Source: Betaproteobacteria bacterium
GTDB lineage: Bacteria > Pseudomonadota > Gammaproteobacteria > Burkholderiales > Casimicrobiaceae
Assembly (NCBI GenBank): GCA_016704895.1
Contig: JADIZG010000064.1
Coordinates: 34,534-98,533, forward strand
Direction of reading: 5' to 3'
Length of the DNA: 64,000 nt
The notes beneath the pieces are model-generated. The model was not told the origin of the DNA. It did no database searches and worked only from the letters and a program-made list of their open reading frames with translations. The position numbers and the translations under genes are program-made. Shown here one piece after another: positions 9,580 through 18,218 of the stretch; the first letter of the stretch is position 1, and each line of letters opens with the position of its first letter.

Positions 9580-11369
9580 CCCAGCCAGCTTTCGCGGCGC
9601 GCGATCGCGTCGGGCGTCGCCTCGGCGTCGAACGCGAGCCAGGCGGTGTTCTGCGGCGCGGGGAGGAGCTCGACCGTGGTCTCGAAAAGCTCGTCGCGGC
9701 GAAACGCGTGCACCGCGACGCGGTCGCCGGGGCGGCGGTCGCGCGCGTACGCGTCGAGCTGGTCGGCGGAGGCCTTGAGCCCGTCCAGCGCGACGAGCGT
9801 GTCGCCGGCCGCGAGCCCCGCGGCCTGCGCGGCGCCGCCGGCGAAAACGTGCTGGAGCTTGAGCTCGGCGCTCCAGGTCGCGCCGAGCGCCGTGCGGGGC
9901 GCTTCGCCGCTGCCGCGCGTGCCTCCCCGATCCTTCGGCCCCTGCGACGGCCGCAGTGCGAGCGTCACGCCAATCGACCTGAAGAGTTCGGCGAGCGGAA
10001 GCTCGTCCGTCCCGTCGACGAACGCGGCGAAGAAGCCCGAGAGGTCGCGGCCGGCGAGCGCCGAGGCGAGAGGGGCGATCCCGTCCTCGGGGACGCCGAC
10101 GCCGGTCTCGCCGTGCCGGCGCCACAGCTCGCGCATCAGCGCGTCGAGCGAACTGCCGTCGCGCCGCAGCGTGAGGTCGAGCGCGAGCGCGACCAGCGCG
10201 CCCTTCGCGTAGTAGCTGACGCCCGCGTTGGGCGTGTTCTCGTCGGGGCGGTAGTACTTGATCCACGCATCGAAGCTCGCGTCGGCCACGCTCTGCACCC
10301 GCCGCCCGGGCGTGCGAAGCACCGCGCTCGCCGTCCGGCCGAGGAGCTCGAGGTAGCTCTCGGCGTCGATCACGCCGCTGCGCAGCAGCGCGAGGTCGTC
10401 GTAGTACGACGTGATGCCTTCGAACGCCCACAGCTGCCGCGTGTAGCCTTCGCGGGCGAGGTCGTAGGGCACGAACGCCGCGGGCCGGATGCGCTTGACG
10501 TTCCAGCTGTGGAAGTACTCGTGACTCGCGAGCCCGAGGAAGCCGCGGTAGTCGTCGCCGAGGCGGTCGACGCCCGGGACGGGCAGGTCGCGGCGCGAGC
10601 ACAGGAGGCTCGTGCTCGCGCGGTGCTCGAGGCCGCCGTAGCCGCTGCCCACGGCGGTCACCTGGAACAGGTAGCGGTCGAACGGCGCGCGAGACTCCGT
10701 CGCGCCGCCGAAGAGGTCGCACTGCCACTGGCAGACGCGCGCGAGGTCGCGGGCGAGGCGCGGGGCGTCGAACGTGGCGCGACCGCTCACGACGACGTCG
10801 TGCGTCGCGCCGCCGGCATCGAACGCGAAGTGCGCGAAGTCGGACATCTCGACCGGGTGGTCGACCAGCTCGTCGTAGTCGCGCGCGCCGTAGAGGCCGA
10901 ATCCCCAGGGGGCGGCGCCTTCGCGCGATAGCGTCGTCGCGACGCGCCAGCGGGCGGCGGAAGGGTCGCGCGGCGCGACGATCTCGACCGTGCACGGCGC
11001 GTGCGCGCGTCCTTCGGGGCACAGGAAGACGCTGGTGCCGTTGAAGTATCCGCGCGTCGCGTCGAGGTAGGCGGTGCGCACCGACAGGTCGTACGCGTAG
11101 ACGTCGAGCGTGACGGTGAGCGGTCCCGCGCAGGGGGCGGCCAGCCACGTGTCCTTGGAGACCTTCGCGATCGCGACCGGAAGGCCGCCGGACGTCGCGC
11201 GTGCGGCGACGACGTGACGCGCGAACTCGCGGATCAGGTAGCTGCCGGGCGTCCACGACGGGAGCACGAAGCGCTGCCCCGAGGCGGCCGGGTCGTCGAC
11301 GGTGCAGTCGACCTCGAACAGGTGCGCGTTCACGTCGCGCGGGACGATGCGGTAGCGGGTGGGGTTCAA
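9576..11369 (-). CDS. M61 family glycyl aminopeptidase with PDZ domain
   Basis: Zinc peptidase of the M61 (gluzincin) family. The zinc motif HEYFH lies in LASHEYFHSWNVKRIRP, with downstream Glu in WAFEGITSYYDDLALL. An N-terminal beta domain precedes it (LPSWTPGSYLIREFARHV) and a C-terminal PDZ-like segment follows (AAGLAAGDTLVALDGLKA). The most likely start is the TTG at 11369, giving about 597 residues; upstream in-frame sequence is basic and unlike the family. A TATAAT lies about 65 bp upstream. The TGA overlaps the GTG of the S9 peptidase gene. Confidence 0.88.
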   Translation of the reverse strand: MNPTRYRIVPRDVNAHLFEVDCTVDDPAASGQRFVLPSWTPGSYLIREFARHVVAARATSGGLPVAIAKVSKDTWLAAPCAGPLTVTLDVYAYDLSVRTAYLDATRGYFNGTSVFLCPEGRAHAPCTVEIVAPRDPSAARWRVATTLSREGAAPWGFGLYGARDYDELVDHPVEMSDFAHFAFDAGGATHDVVVSGRATFDAPRLARDLARVCQWQCDLFGGATESRAPFDRYLFQVTAVGSGYGGLEHRASTSLLCSRRDLPVPGVDRLGDDYRGFLGLASHEYFHSWNVKRIRPAAFVPYDLAREGYTRQLWAFEGITSYYDDLALLRSGVIDAESYLELLGRTASAVLRTPGRRVQSVADASFDAWIKYYRPDENTPNAGVSYYAKGALVALALDLTLRRDGSSLDALMRELWRRHGETGVGVPEDGIAPLASALAGRDLSGFFAAFVDGTDELPLAELFRSIGVTLALRPSQGPKDRGGTRGSGEAPRTALGATWSAELKLQHVFAGGAAQAAGLAAGDTLVALDGLKASADQLDAYARDRRPGDRVAVHAFRRDELFETTVELLPAPQNTAWLAFDAEATPDAIARRESWLG

Positions 11370-11435
11370 CGCGACGGACTCGATTCGGGAGAGCGGAGGG
11401 TGGCGGATCCGCCGCCGGTCGGCGGGCGAGGCGCG

Positions 11436-11441
11436 ATTATA
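11436..11441 (-). promoter_or_regulatory. Candidate -10 (TATAAT) for the M61-S9 peptidase pair
   Basis: A perfect TATAAT on the minus strand in the divergent gap between the M61 gene and the plus-strand lipid operon. The -35 is weak. Confidence 0.5.
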
Positions 11442-11472
11442 GGCCGCCGGTCCCGACCGGCGGACCGACCGG

Positions 11473-11478
11473 TACAAT
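11473..11478 (+). promoter_or_regulatory. Candidate -10 (TACAAT) for the lipid-type operon
   Basis: TACAAT on the plus strand, five bases before an in-frame GTG (11483) and 47 bases before the ATG at 11525 of the first operon gene. Confidence 0.4.
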
Positions 11479-11524
11479 GGAGGTGCTGGCCCGCGCACCG
11501 CGCGCCGTCCGCGTCGCGATCCGC

Positions 11525-12148
11525 ATGCACGATCTCCCCCTCGCCGCCGTCGTCGTCTCCGTCTGGACCTACTGGTTCATCGTCGGCGCGATGTCGTGGC
11601 GCGTCCGCCGGCGGACGCGGAAGCTCGCGGGCGTCGTGCCGGAGCAGAAGCTCGAGCAGGCCATGTGGTACGTCTGGGTGCCGCTGGTGGCGCTGTGGAT
11701 GGCGCTGCCGATGATCGCGGCGAACGGCCACGTCCCGCACCTGTCGGTGCCGGCCTGGGCGCGGGAAGGCGCCTACGGCAACGTGCGCGGCCTCGGAGGC
11801 GTCGTCGCGATCGTGGCGCTCCTCGCGACGATCGAATGCTGGAAGCGCATGGGCAGGAGCTGGCGGATGGCGGTGACGCCCGGCGAGAAGACCGAGCTCG
11901 TGACGACCGGCCTCTACCGCTCGATCCGCCACCCGATCTACGCGCTGTCGATCCTGCTGATGACCGCGACCGCGGTCGTCCTGCCGACCGCGCCGATGAT
12001 CGCGGTCGCGCTGGTGCACGTCACGCTCATGAACCTGAAGGCCCGGAACGAGGAGCGCCACCTCCTCGCGATGCACGGTGAATCGTATGGCTCCTACCTG
12101 GCGCGAACCGGTCGCTTCCTGCCGAGGCTCTTTGCCCCTCGGGCGTAG
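11525..12148 (+). CDS. ICMT/PEMT-like membrane methyltransferase-family protein
   Basis: About 207 residues with four to five membrane helices (LPLAAVVVSVWTYWFIVGAM; YVWVPLVALWMALPMIAA). The C-terminus is typical of isoprenylcysteine carboxyl methyltransferase-like proteins: TTGLYRSIRHPIYALSILLM, with the RHP-x-Y signature, then ARNEERHLLAMHGESYGSY. Such proteins may methylate lipids or small molecules in the membrane; the substrate here is unknown. The ATG at 11525 was chosen; in-frame starts at 11477 and 11483 are alternatives. It ends 7 bp before the next gene and is first in a plus-strand run of about 10.5 kb. Confidence 0.78.
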   Translation: MHDLPLAAVVVSVWTYWFIVGAMSWRVRRRTRKLAGVVPEQKLEQAMWYVWVPLVALWMALPMIAANGHVPHLSVPAWAREGAYGNVRGLGGVVAIVALLATIECWKRMGRSWRMAVTPGEKTELVTTGLYRSIRHPIYALSILLMTATAVVLPTAPMIAVALVHVTLMNLKARNEERHLLAMHGESYGSYLARTGRFLPRLFAPRA

Positions 12149-12155
12149 CGCGAGG

Positions 12156-13097
12156 ATGCGGCTCCGCGCGGCGCTGGCCGCGATGGCGATGGCCTGCGCG
12201 CTCGTCCCGGCGCGCGCGGCCGTTCCGCCGCCGCTCGACTGCGAGCGCGTCGACACGAAGACCGCCGCGTCGCTCCCCGCGGATCGCGCGCCGCGCATCG
12301 TGCTGCTGCAGGGGTCGCTCGGGATCGTCACGATGGCGCCGTTCGGCGAGTTCCTCGAGGGCATGGGCTACCCGGCCGCGGCGCTCGTCGATCCGCGGAC
12401 CGGCGAGATGACCACGGACAGCGATCTCGACGGCCGAACGCTCGCCGGCATGCTCGCGTGGCAGTACGAGCGCGACGGCGTGCGGCCGCTCATCGTCGGG
12501 CACAGCAAGGGCGGCGGCGTGGTGATCGACACGCTGCGTGCGCTCGCCGGCGTGTACGGCAACGAGCTCGCGCTCGTCGACCCGCGGACGCTCGAGCCTC
12601 AGGCGCGAACTCAGTTCCTCGATCCGGTCACCGGCGAGTCGCGCCGCGTCGTCGACCTCACGCTGCCGCTCGCCTCGGCGATCGCGACCGGGCGGCTGCC
12701 GCGCATCCTCCGGGGCCAGTTCGAGCTCGCCAGCGTCCTTCGCGACATTCCGGACAGCACCGAGTGGTTCGTCGGCTTCGCGATCCCCTACGATCCGATC
12801 GCCGGCACGTTCGCCGGCGACGAGGACCCGTACCGCGCGACCGGCCGCGCACAGGTGCGCAACGTCGTGCTGCCCGCGACGACCAACCACATCGGGGTGC
12901 CGCGCGCGGCCCATCTCGCGCGCGATCCGGCGACGAGGGCGTGGATCGACGCCTACCACCCCGGCGCCGCGCGGGCGATGCCCGAGGGCGCCGACACGAC
13001 CAACCTCGTGCATGCCGCGGAGCTCTGGTACTCGATCAAGCGGGCATGGTGCGGCGAGGCGCAGCGCGCGAACGGGCAGGGCCAGCGGGCGGGTTGA
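12156..13097 (+). CDS. Exported alpha/beta hydrolase, cluster paralogue A
   Basis: 313 residues with a signal peptide (MRLRAALAAMAMACALVPAR). It carries the nucleophile elbow IVGHSKGGG and a conserved C-terminal stretch RNVVLPATTNHIGVPRAAHL, probably with the catalytic His. It is clearly homologous to the lipoprotein at 14385: both share MGYP, a LAGMLAW or LAGILAW segment, GHS-x-GG and the RNV-x-LPA motif. The ATG at 12156 follows an AGG. It may hydrolyse or transfer an ester in the periplasm. The substrate is unknown, but position in the operon suggests a product-offloading or trimming role. Confidence 0.7.
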   Translation: MRLRAALAAMAMACALVPARAAVPPPLDCERVDTKTAASLPADRAPRIVLLQGSLGIVTMAPFGEFLEGMGYPAAALVDPRTGEMTTDSDLDGRTLAGMLAWQYERDGVRPLIVGHSKGGGVVIDTLRALAGVYGNELALVDPRTLEPQARTQFLDPVTGESRRVVDLTLPLASAIATGRLPRILRGQFELASVLRDIPDSTEWFVGFAIPYDPIAGTFAGDEDPYRATGRAQVRNVVLPATTNHIGVPRAAHLARDPATRAWIDAYHPGAARAMPEGADTTNLVHAAELWYSIKRAWCGEAQRANGQGQRAG

Positions 13098-13098
13098 C

Positions 13099-14388
13099 GT
13101 GCAGGGGGCGCTCAACCTGTTCCAGGCGACGATGCTGCGTTGGCGCACGCGCCATCCGTACAACGCGACGCACGTCGCACGCGTGCCGCACGCGCTCGAC
13201 GCCGCGCGCCTTCGCGCGACACTCGCCACCGCGCTCGAGGAGACCGGGCTCACCGGGTACGCGCTCGACGCGGCGCGAGGGCGGTTCTCGTGGCGCGGCG
13301 GCCCGGCGCAGGTCGAGCTCGACGTGGCCGCGCCGGCGCCGGACCTCCGGGAAGCGCTGCGGGCGGCGATCGAGCGATCGCTCGCGCGGCCGTTTCCGCG
13401 CGACGGCGCGTACGTGCCGTTCGCGTTCGAGGCGATTCCCGATGCAGGCGGCTTCTGGCTCCTCGTCGTCTACGACCACGTCGTCGCGGGCGGCGATTCG
13501 GCGGTCGCGCTGCTGGGCGCGATCGCGGCCCGCTATGCCGGCGGCCGCGCGCTGCCGCGGCTCGAGCGCCATCCGGCGCGATTCCGCCGGCTGTTCGCCC
13601 GCCATCCGATCCAGACGGTGCGCGCGGCCGCCGGGCTGCCCCGGTTCGCGCTCCGCGCGAGGCGCGCCCGCCGGCCGCCGGGCCTCGAGATTCGCGACGC
13701 GTCGAACGCGTTCCTGATGGCGAGCCTCGACGCCGCCGTCGTCGAGCGCATCGCGCACGTCGCGAAGCGGTGGGGCGTTTCGCGCAACGACGTGCTGATG
13801 GGCGCGCTGATCCGTGCGTTGGCGGGCCTCAAGCCCCCTGCGGCCAGGCATGCGCGCCGCTACGAGGTCGCGGTCGCAGCGATCGTCAACATCCGCAGCG
13901 ACTGCGCCGGTCCGGCCGGCCACACGTTCGGGCAGTTCCTGAGCCCGTTCCGGGCCTCGCATCCGGATCCGGCGGGCGCGAGCGTCGAGGAGGTCGTCCG
14001 CGCGGTGAACGCGGAGAGCCGCGACCTGCGCTCGCGGCGGCGCTACCTGCGCTCGCTCGGCGCGGTCGCTCTGTCGGGGTTCGCGTGGCGCGTCGTGAGC
14101 GAGGAGCGACGCGACTCGCTGTTCGCCAAGCACTATCCGGTGTGGGCGGGACTCACGACGCTCGTGGTCCCGGGGCTCTGGGGCGCGATCTCGTCCGGCG
14201 CGGGCGCGATGCCGTCGGGCTATCGCCGCGGCGTGTCGACCGGGCCGCTCGCGCCGATCGTCGTCGCGGCGACGTTCACCGGAACGTCGCTCGAGCTCGG
14301 TGTATCCTTTCGCCCCGCAGCGGTCCCCGCAGCCGACGTGCGCGCGGTGCTCGACCGGTACGTCGCCAGCCTCGAAGAACTGTCATGA
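13099..14388 (+). CDS. Condensation / wax-ester-synthase-like acyltransferase
   Basis: About 429 residues, starting at a GTG one base after the previous stop. It resembles the CoA-dependent acyltransferase superfamily (NRPS condensation, PapA, WS/DGAT). In place of the catalytic HHxxxDG is YDHVVAGGDS: the second His is kept but the Asp is Gly. A second half follows with GVSRNDVLMGALIRALAGLK and AVAAIVNIRSDC, and a late GPLAPIVVAATFTGTSLELG. It probably joins an acyl chain to an acceptor. The flanking paralogous hydrolases and the downstream ACP/KS genes suggest it handles the product of that pathway. Confidence 0.6.
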   Translation: MQGALNLFQATMLRWRTRHPYNATHVARVPHALDAARLRATLATALEETGLTGYALDAARGRFSWRGGPAQVELDVAAPAPDLREALRAAIERSLARPFPRDGAYVPFAFEAIPDAGGFWLLVVYDHVVAGGDSAVALLGAIAARYAGGRALPRLERHPARFRRLFARHPIQTVRAAAGLPRFALRARRARRPPGLEIRDASNAFLMASLDAAVVERIAHVAKRWGVSRNDVLMGALIRALAGLKPPAARHARRYEVAVAAIVNIRSDCAGPAGHTFGQFLSPFRASHPDPAGASVEEVVRAVNAESRDLRSRRRYLRSLGAVALSGFAWRVVSEERRDSLFAKHYPVWAGLTTLVVPGLWGAISSGAGAMPSGYRRGVSTGPLAPIVVAATFTGTSLELGVSFRPAAVPAADVRAVLDRYVASLEELS

Positions 14389-15467
14389 CGCAAGCTACCC
14401 CGCGCCCGTTACGCACCCTTTGCCTCGCCGCGGCATTCGCACTCGCCGGCTGCGCGGCGCTGCCGGTCCCGGTCGCCGTGATCGAGCCGAAGGCAGGCGA
14501 ACATTCGGCGCTCGAGGCGATGAAGATCGATCGCGCCCTCGAGGATCGCATCCTCGCGCTCGATCCGGCCCGCGTCACCGAGAGCGACGTCGTCCAGGTG
14601 CTCTCGAAGGGGCCCGCGCCGCAGATCATGCTGGTGCACGGCGGCGTGTTCCCGGTTCACCTGGCGATGACCTCGTTCGGGTCGTTCCTGATGGACATGG
14701 GCTATCCCGAGGCGAAGATTCGGAGCCCCGGGTCGGGCGACTGGTCGTACAGCCCGTACACGACGACCGACCGGCTGGCCGGCATCCTCGCGTGGCACTA
14801 CGAGCAGGACGGCATGCGTCCGATGATCGTCGGCCACAGCCAGGGCGGGCTCTACGCGGTCAAGATCCTGAAGGAATTCGCGGGCAAGTACGGCGACCGG
14901 CTCGCGGTCTGGGATCCGGTGGCGGACCGCGCCGAAGCCCGGACGTCGATCGTCGATCCGCTGTCGGGCCGGGAGCGCCCGGTCATCGGGCTGACGATGT
15001 CGTACGCATCGGCGCTGGGCGCCGGCGGCTGGGCGCTCGTCCTGCCGAACCAGTGGGACGAGTTCGCGACGCTGCGAAGGATCCCCGACACGGTCGAGGA
15101 GTTCACCGGCTACTTCATCGAGCTCGACTTCTTCGCGCTCTCGTTCCCGGGCAACCCGCTCGACGTGCCCTACGAGGCGAACGGCACGGCGACGGTGCGC
15201 AACGTCATGCTTCCGGCGGCGTACAACCACGTCTTCGTCCCCGTGTCGCACGACCTCGCCGCCCATCCCGAGGTGCGCCAATGGATCAACGAGTACGCGC
15301 CGGGCAGGCAGGCGGAGGTGTCCGACCCGCCCGGGGTCTCCGGCGGTGCCGTCCTGTGGGTGGCCGACGTCTGGTACAGCATCAAGAAGCACTGGGTGAT
15401 CGAGTCGCAGCGCGCGATTCTGGCCCGGCGCGCGGCGCTGGGAAACGCCAAGCCTCCGGGCGGTTAG
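14385..15467 (+). CDS. Alpha/beta hydrolase lipoprotein, cluster paralogue B
   Basis: 360 residues. The N-terminus is a lipoprotein signal (LCLAAAFALAGC) with lipobox L-A-G-C, so it should be anchored in the envelope. The hydrolase core has IMLVHGGVFPV, the nucleophile elbow IVGHSQGGLYAV and RNVMLPAAYNHVFVPVSHDL. It is a paralogue of the protein at 12156. The ATG overlaps the preceding TGA (ATGA), so translation is probably coupled to the condensation-like gene. A 56 bp gap follows before the double SDR. Substrate unknown. Confidence 0.7.
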   Translation: MTQATPRPLRTLCLAAAFALAGCAALPVPVAVIEPKAGEHSALEAMKIDRALEDRILALDPARVTESDVVQVLSKGPAPQIMLVHGGVFPVHLAMTSFGSFLMDMGYPEAKIRSPGSGDWSYSPYTTTDRLAGILAWHYEQDGMRPMIVGHSQGGLYAVKILKEFAGKYGDRLAVWDPVADRAEARTSIVDPLSGRERPVIGLTMSYASALGAGGWALVLPNQWDEFATLRRIPDTVEEFTGYFIELDFFALSFPGNPLDVPYEANGTATVRNVMLPAAYNHVFVPVSHDLAAHPEVRQWINEYAPGRQAEVSDPPGVSGGAVLWVADVWYSIKKHWVIESQRAILARRAALGNAKPPGG

Positions 15468-15470
15468 AAT
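15465..15470 (+). promoter_or_regulatory. Possible internal -10 (TAGAAT) before the SDR-ACP-KS genes
   Basis: TAGAAT overlaps the stop codon of the lipoprotein gene, 54 bp before the SDR start. It falls in the only sizeable gap of the operon. No clear -35. Confidence 0.3.
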
Positions 15471-15523
15471 AGCGTTCGCGGCCGGGACGCCCGGCGGCGC
15501 CTCGCCCCCCGCCCACGGTCCCC

Positions 15524-17041
15524 ATGCACGCCCCCCTCGCCGGCAAGGTCGCGCTCGTCAGCGGCGGCGCGCGCGGCATCGGCCGCGCGACCGCGCTCAA
15601 GCTTGCCGCCGCCGGCGCGGACGTCGCGATCAACTACTACAACAGCCACGAGGACGCCGAGGCGCTCGCCGGCGAGGTGCGCGCGATGGGGCGGCAGGCC
15701 GCGACGATCCAGTGCAGCGTCGGCGACCCCGACAGCGTGGACGAGCTCTTCGCCGCGTTCGACGCGTCGTTCGCGCGCCTCGACATCGTCGTGTCGAACG
15801 CGGCGTCGGGCGTGCTGAAGCCCGCGATGGAGATGAAGCTCAAGCACTGGCGCTGGTGCATGGAGATCAACGCGTTCGCGCTCGCGCTCCTCGCGCAGCA
15901 TGCCGCGCCGCGGATGAAGGACGGCGGGCGCATCGTCGCGATGTCGAGCCTGGGCGCGTACCGCGCGATCCCGAACTACGGATTCGTCGGCGCGTCGAAG
16001 GCGGCGCTCGAGTCGCTCGTGCGCTCGCTCGCCCAGGAGCTCGGCCCTCGCGGCATCCGCGTCAACACGGTGAATGCCGGCGTCGTCGACACCGACGCGC
16101 TCGGCTACTTCCCGAATCGCGAGGCGCTGCTGGCCGAGTACGCGGCGCGCACGCCCGCCGGACCGGTGCTGACGCCTGCCGACGTCGCGAACGCGATCTA
16201 CCTGCTGTGCCTGCCGGAGGCCGCGATGATCAACGGCACGACGCTGTTCGTCGACGGCGGCTTCGCGATCTCCGGGATGAGCGCGCCGGCTCCCTCCGGT
16301 CTCGCGGGGAAGACCGCCATCGTCACCGGCGGCAGCCGCGGCATCGGCCGCGCGATCGTCGAGCGGCTCGCCGCCGACGGCATGGACGTCACGTTCTTCT
16401 ACGTCGGCAACGAGGCCGCCGCGAACGAGGTCGTCGCCGCGGCGCGCGCGGCCGGCCTCGCGGTGACCGCCGACCGGGTCGACATCCGCGATCCGGCCGC
16501 GTGCGTCGACGCGGTCGAGCGCGTGATCGAGCGCCGCGGGCGCGTCGACGTCCTCGTGAACAATGCGGGGGTGATCCGTGATAATCTATTGGTCGCCCTC
16601 GAGCCGGACGACGTGCGCACCGTGCTGGAAACCAACGTGACCGGGCTGTTCAACGTCACGCGCGCGGTGGCCCCGCACATGACCTCCCGGCGCTCGGGCC
16701 GGATCGTGAACCTGAGCTCGGTCTCCGCGACGCGGGGCGGCCGCGGCCAGACGAACTACGCGGCGAGCAAGGGGGCGATCGAGGCGTTCACGCGGGCGCT
16801 CGCGGTGGAGTTGGGGCCGCGCCACATCCGCGTCAACGCCGTCGCGCCAGGGGTGATCGACACCGAGATGTCGAAGGACGTGCGCGAGCTCGCCGGCGAC
16901 GACGTGCTGAAGCGCATCGTGCTGCGGCGCTATGGCAGGCCCGAGGAGATCGCGAACGCCGTGTGGTTCCTCGCGTCGGATCTCGCGGCCTACGTGACCG
17001 GCGCCGTGCTGCACGTCGACGGCGGATTCAAGATGGAGTGA
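15524..17041 (+). CDS. Double SDR: FabL-like enoyl-ACP reductase joined to FabG-like ketoreductase
   Basis: One 505-residue frame encoding two complete short-chain dehydrogenases. Residues 1-250 resemble FabL: nucleotide motif SGGARGIGR, NAASGVLKPAMEM, and Tyr and Lys separated by six residues (YGFVGASK), the spacing of enoyl reductases, then DTDALGYFPNREALL. Residues 252-505 resemble FabG: VTGGSRGIGR, VLVNNAGVIRDNLL, catalytic YAASK and GVIDTEMSKDV. Together they would supply both reductions of a fatty-acid elongation cycle. The join reads ISGMSAPAPSG. If the GGG at 16274-16276 were GG, the first protein would stop in an ATGA overlap with an ATG at 16277, so the fusion may be a one-base artefact. 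Confidence 0.85.
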   Translation: MHAPLAGKVALVSGGARGIGRATALKLAAAGADVAINYYNSHEDAEALAGEVRAMGRQAATIQCSVGDPDSVDELFAAFDASFARLDIVVSNAASGVLKPAMEMKLKHWRWCMEINAFALALLAQHAAPRMKDGGRIVAMSSLGAYRAIPNYGFVGASKAALESLVRSLAQELGPRGIRVNTVNAGVVDTDALGYFPNREALLAEYAARTPAGPVLTPADVANAIYLLCLPEAAMINGTTLFVDGGFAISGMSAPAPSGLAGKTAIVTGGSRGIGRAIVERLAADGMDVTFFYVGNEAAANEVVAAARAAGLAVTADRVDIRDPAACVDAVERVIERRGRVDVLVNNAGVIRDNLLVALEPDDVRTVLETNVTGLFNVTRAVAPHMTSRRSGRIVNLSSVSATRGGRGQTNYAASKGAIEAFTRALAVELGPRHIRVNAVAPGVIDTEMSKDVRELAGDDVLKRIVLRRYGRPEEIANAVWFLASDLAAYVTGAVLHVDGGFKME

Positions 17042-17046
17042 TGGGG

Positions 17047-17420
17047 ATGAGTGAAATCTCGCAACAGGACGTCGACGCGGTCTTCCCGAAGGTCGCCGAC
17101 ACGATCGCCGACGCGCTCGGCTGCGACCTCGACGAGGTCAAGCGCGACGCGTCGCTCATCAACGACCTGGGCGCGGAGTCGATCGACTTCCTCGACCTCG
17201 TGTTCCGGCTCGAGCGCGCGTTCAAGATCAAGATTCCTCGCGGCAAGATCGTCGAGGATTCGCGCGGCACGCTCTCCGAGGCCGAGTTCGAGCAGAAGGG
17301 CCTCGTCACCGAGCAGGGCCTCGCGCAGCTGAAGTCGTTCCTGTCGGAGGTGCCGGGGGATCGCTTCCGCACGCCGCTCAAGGTCGCCGAGATCCCGCGC
17401 CTGTTCACCGCCGAGACGGG
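17047..17420 (+). CDS. Acyl carrier protein (end disrupted, runs into the dehydratase)
   Basis: Carries the growing acyl chain on a phosphopantetheine arm. The attachment Ser is residue 45 in NDLGAESIDFLDLVFRLE. Compared with housekeeping ACP it has a long C-terminal extension (PRGKIVEDSRGTLSEAEFEQ; VAEIPRLFTAET), as seen in ACPs of secondary-lipid clusters. The start is set at ATG 17047, with GGAG eight bases upstream; ATG 17041, overlapping the previous stop, is in frame too. No stop is found where the family should end. After FTAET the frame changes at GGG 17418-17420 into the dehydratase, so either the two are fused or the boundary was lost to error. Confidence 0.8.
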
Positions 17421-18218
17421 CGCTTCCGCGCGTTCTCGTTCGTCGACCGCATCCTCGCTCACGCGCCGGGTGCCACGGTGCGCGGCCGTTACACGGTGCC
17501 CGCACACGCGACGCGCTTCCCGGCCAGCCTCGCGGCCGAGGCGGTGGGTCAACTGGCCGCCTGGGCGGCGATGCGATCGCTGGACTTCCGGTTGCGGCCC
17601 GTTGCGGGCCTCGCCGGCGAGACGCGCTTCGGCCGGCCGTTCGGGCCGGGCGACACCCTCGACCTCGAGGTGACCCTCGAGAGTGCGACCGACAGCGACG
17701 TCGCGTACTCCGGGCGCGCGCTCGTCGGCGGCGAGATCGCGCTCGTGCTCGAGCACGCGCTCGGCCCGATGCTTCCCGCGAGCGAGTTCGACGATCCCGG
17801 CGCGCTGCGTACCGACTTCGCGACGCTGACGACGACCGGCGCGCCGCCGGACCGCTTCGCCGGCGTCCCGCTCCCCGATCTCGCGATCGACGAGCTCGAC
17901 CCCGGGCGCCGCGCGAAGGGGACGCTCTCGATTCCCGCCGAGGCGCCGTATTTCGCCGACCACTTCCCGCGCAAGCCGGTGTTCCCGGCGACGCTGCTGA
18001 TGGACGCGCTCGGCACGCTCGCGACGACCGCCGCCGGCGAGCGGGTGCGCGTGACGGGCATGCGGGACGTCAAGGTGCGCGTGTTCATGCCGCCCGGCGA
18101 GACGCTCGCCGTGACGGTGGATCTCGCCGACGACGACGGTGTGCTGACCGGACGCCTCGTGGCGAAGATGCAGGGCAAGACGGCGGCAACCGCGCGCGTC
18201 CTCCTGGAGCGAACGTGA
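17421..18218 (+). CDS. Double-hotdog 3-hydroxyacyl-ACP dehydratase-like protein
   Basis: About 265 residues in two hotdog halves. The first begins RFRAFSFVDRILAHAPGATV and has FPASLAAEAVGQLAAWAAM. The second begins near IDELDPGRRAKG and carries the active-site-like ADHFPRKPVFPATLLMDALG, whose His matches FabA/FabZ, with Asp (as in FabA) where FabZ has Glu. It probably dehydrates 3-hydroxyacyl-ACP. No start codon precedes RFRAFSF in this frame (the first is a GTG at 17478), so the N-terminus depends on how the ACP junction is resolved. The TGA overlaps the GTG of the next gene. Confidence 0.75.
   Translation, partial: RFRAFSFVDRILAHAPGATVRGRYTVPAHATRFPASLAAEAVGQLAAWAAMRSLDFRLRPVAGLAGETRFGRPFGPGDTLDLEVTLESATDSDVAYSGRALVGGEIALVLEHALGPMLPASEFDDPGALRTDFATLTTTGAPPDRFAGVPLPDLAIDELDPGRRAKGTLSIPAEAPYFADHFPRKPVFPATLLMDALGTLATTAAGERVRVTGMRDVKVRVFMPPGETLAVTVDLADDDGVLTGRLVAKMQGKTAATARVLLERT

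Noticed and set aside
7617..10931. A 1104-codon plus-strand frame over the S9/M61 peptidase genes
   Set aside because: Arg/Ala-rich composition, no motifs, and fully antisense to two recognised peptidases.
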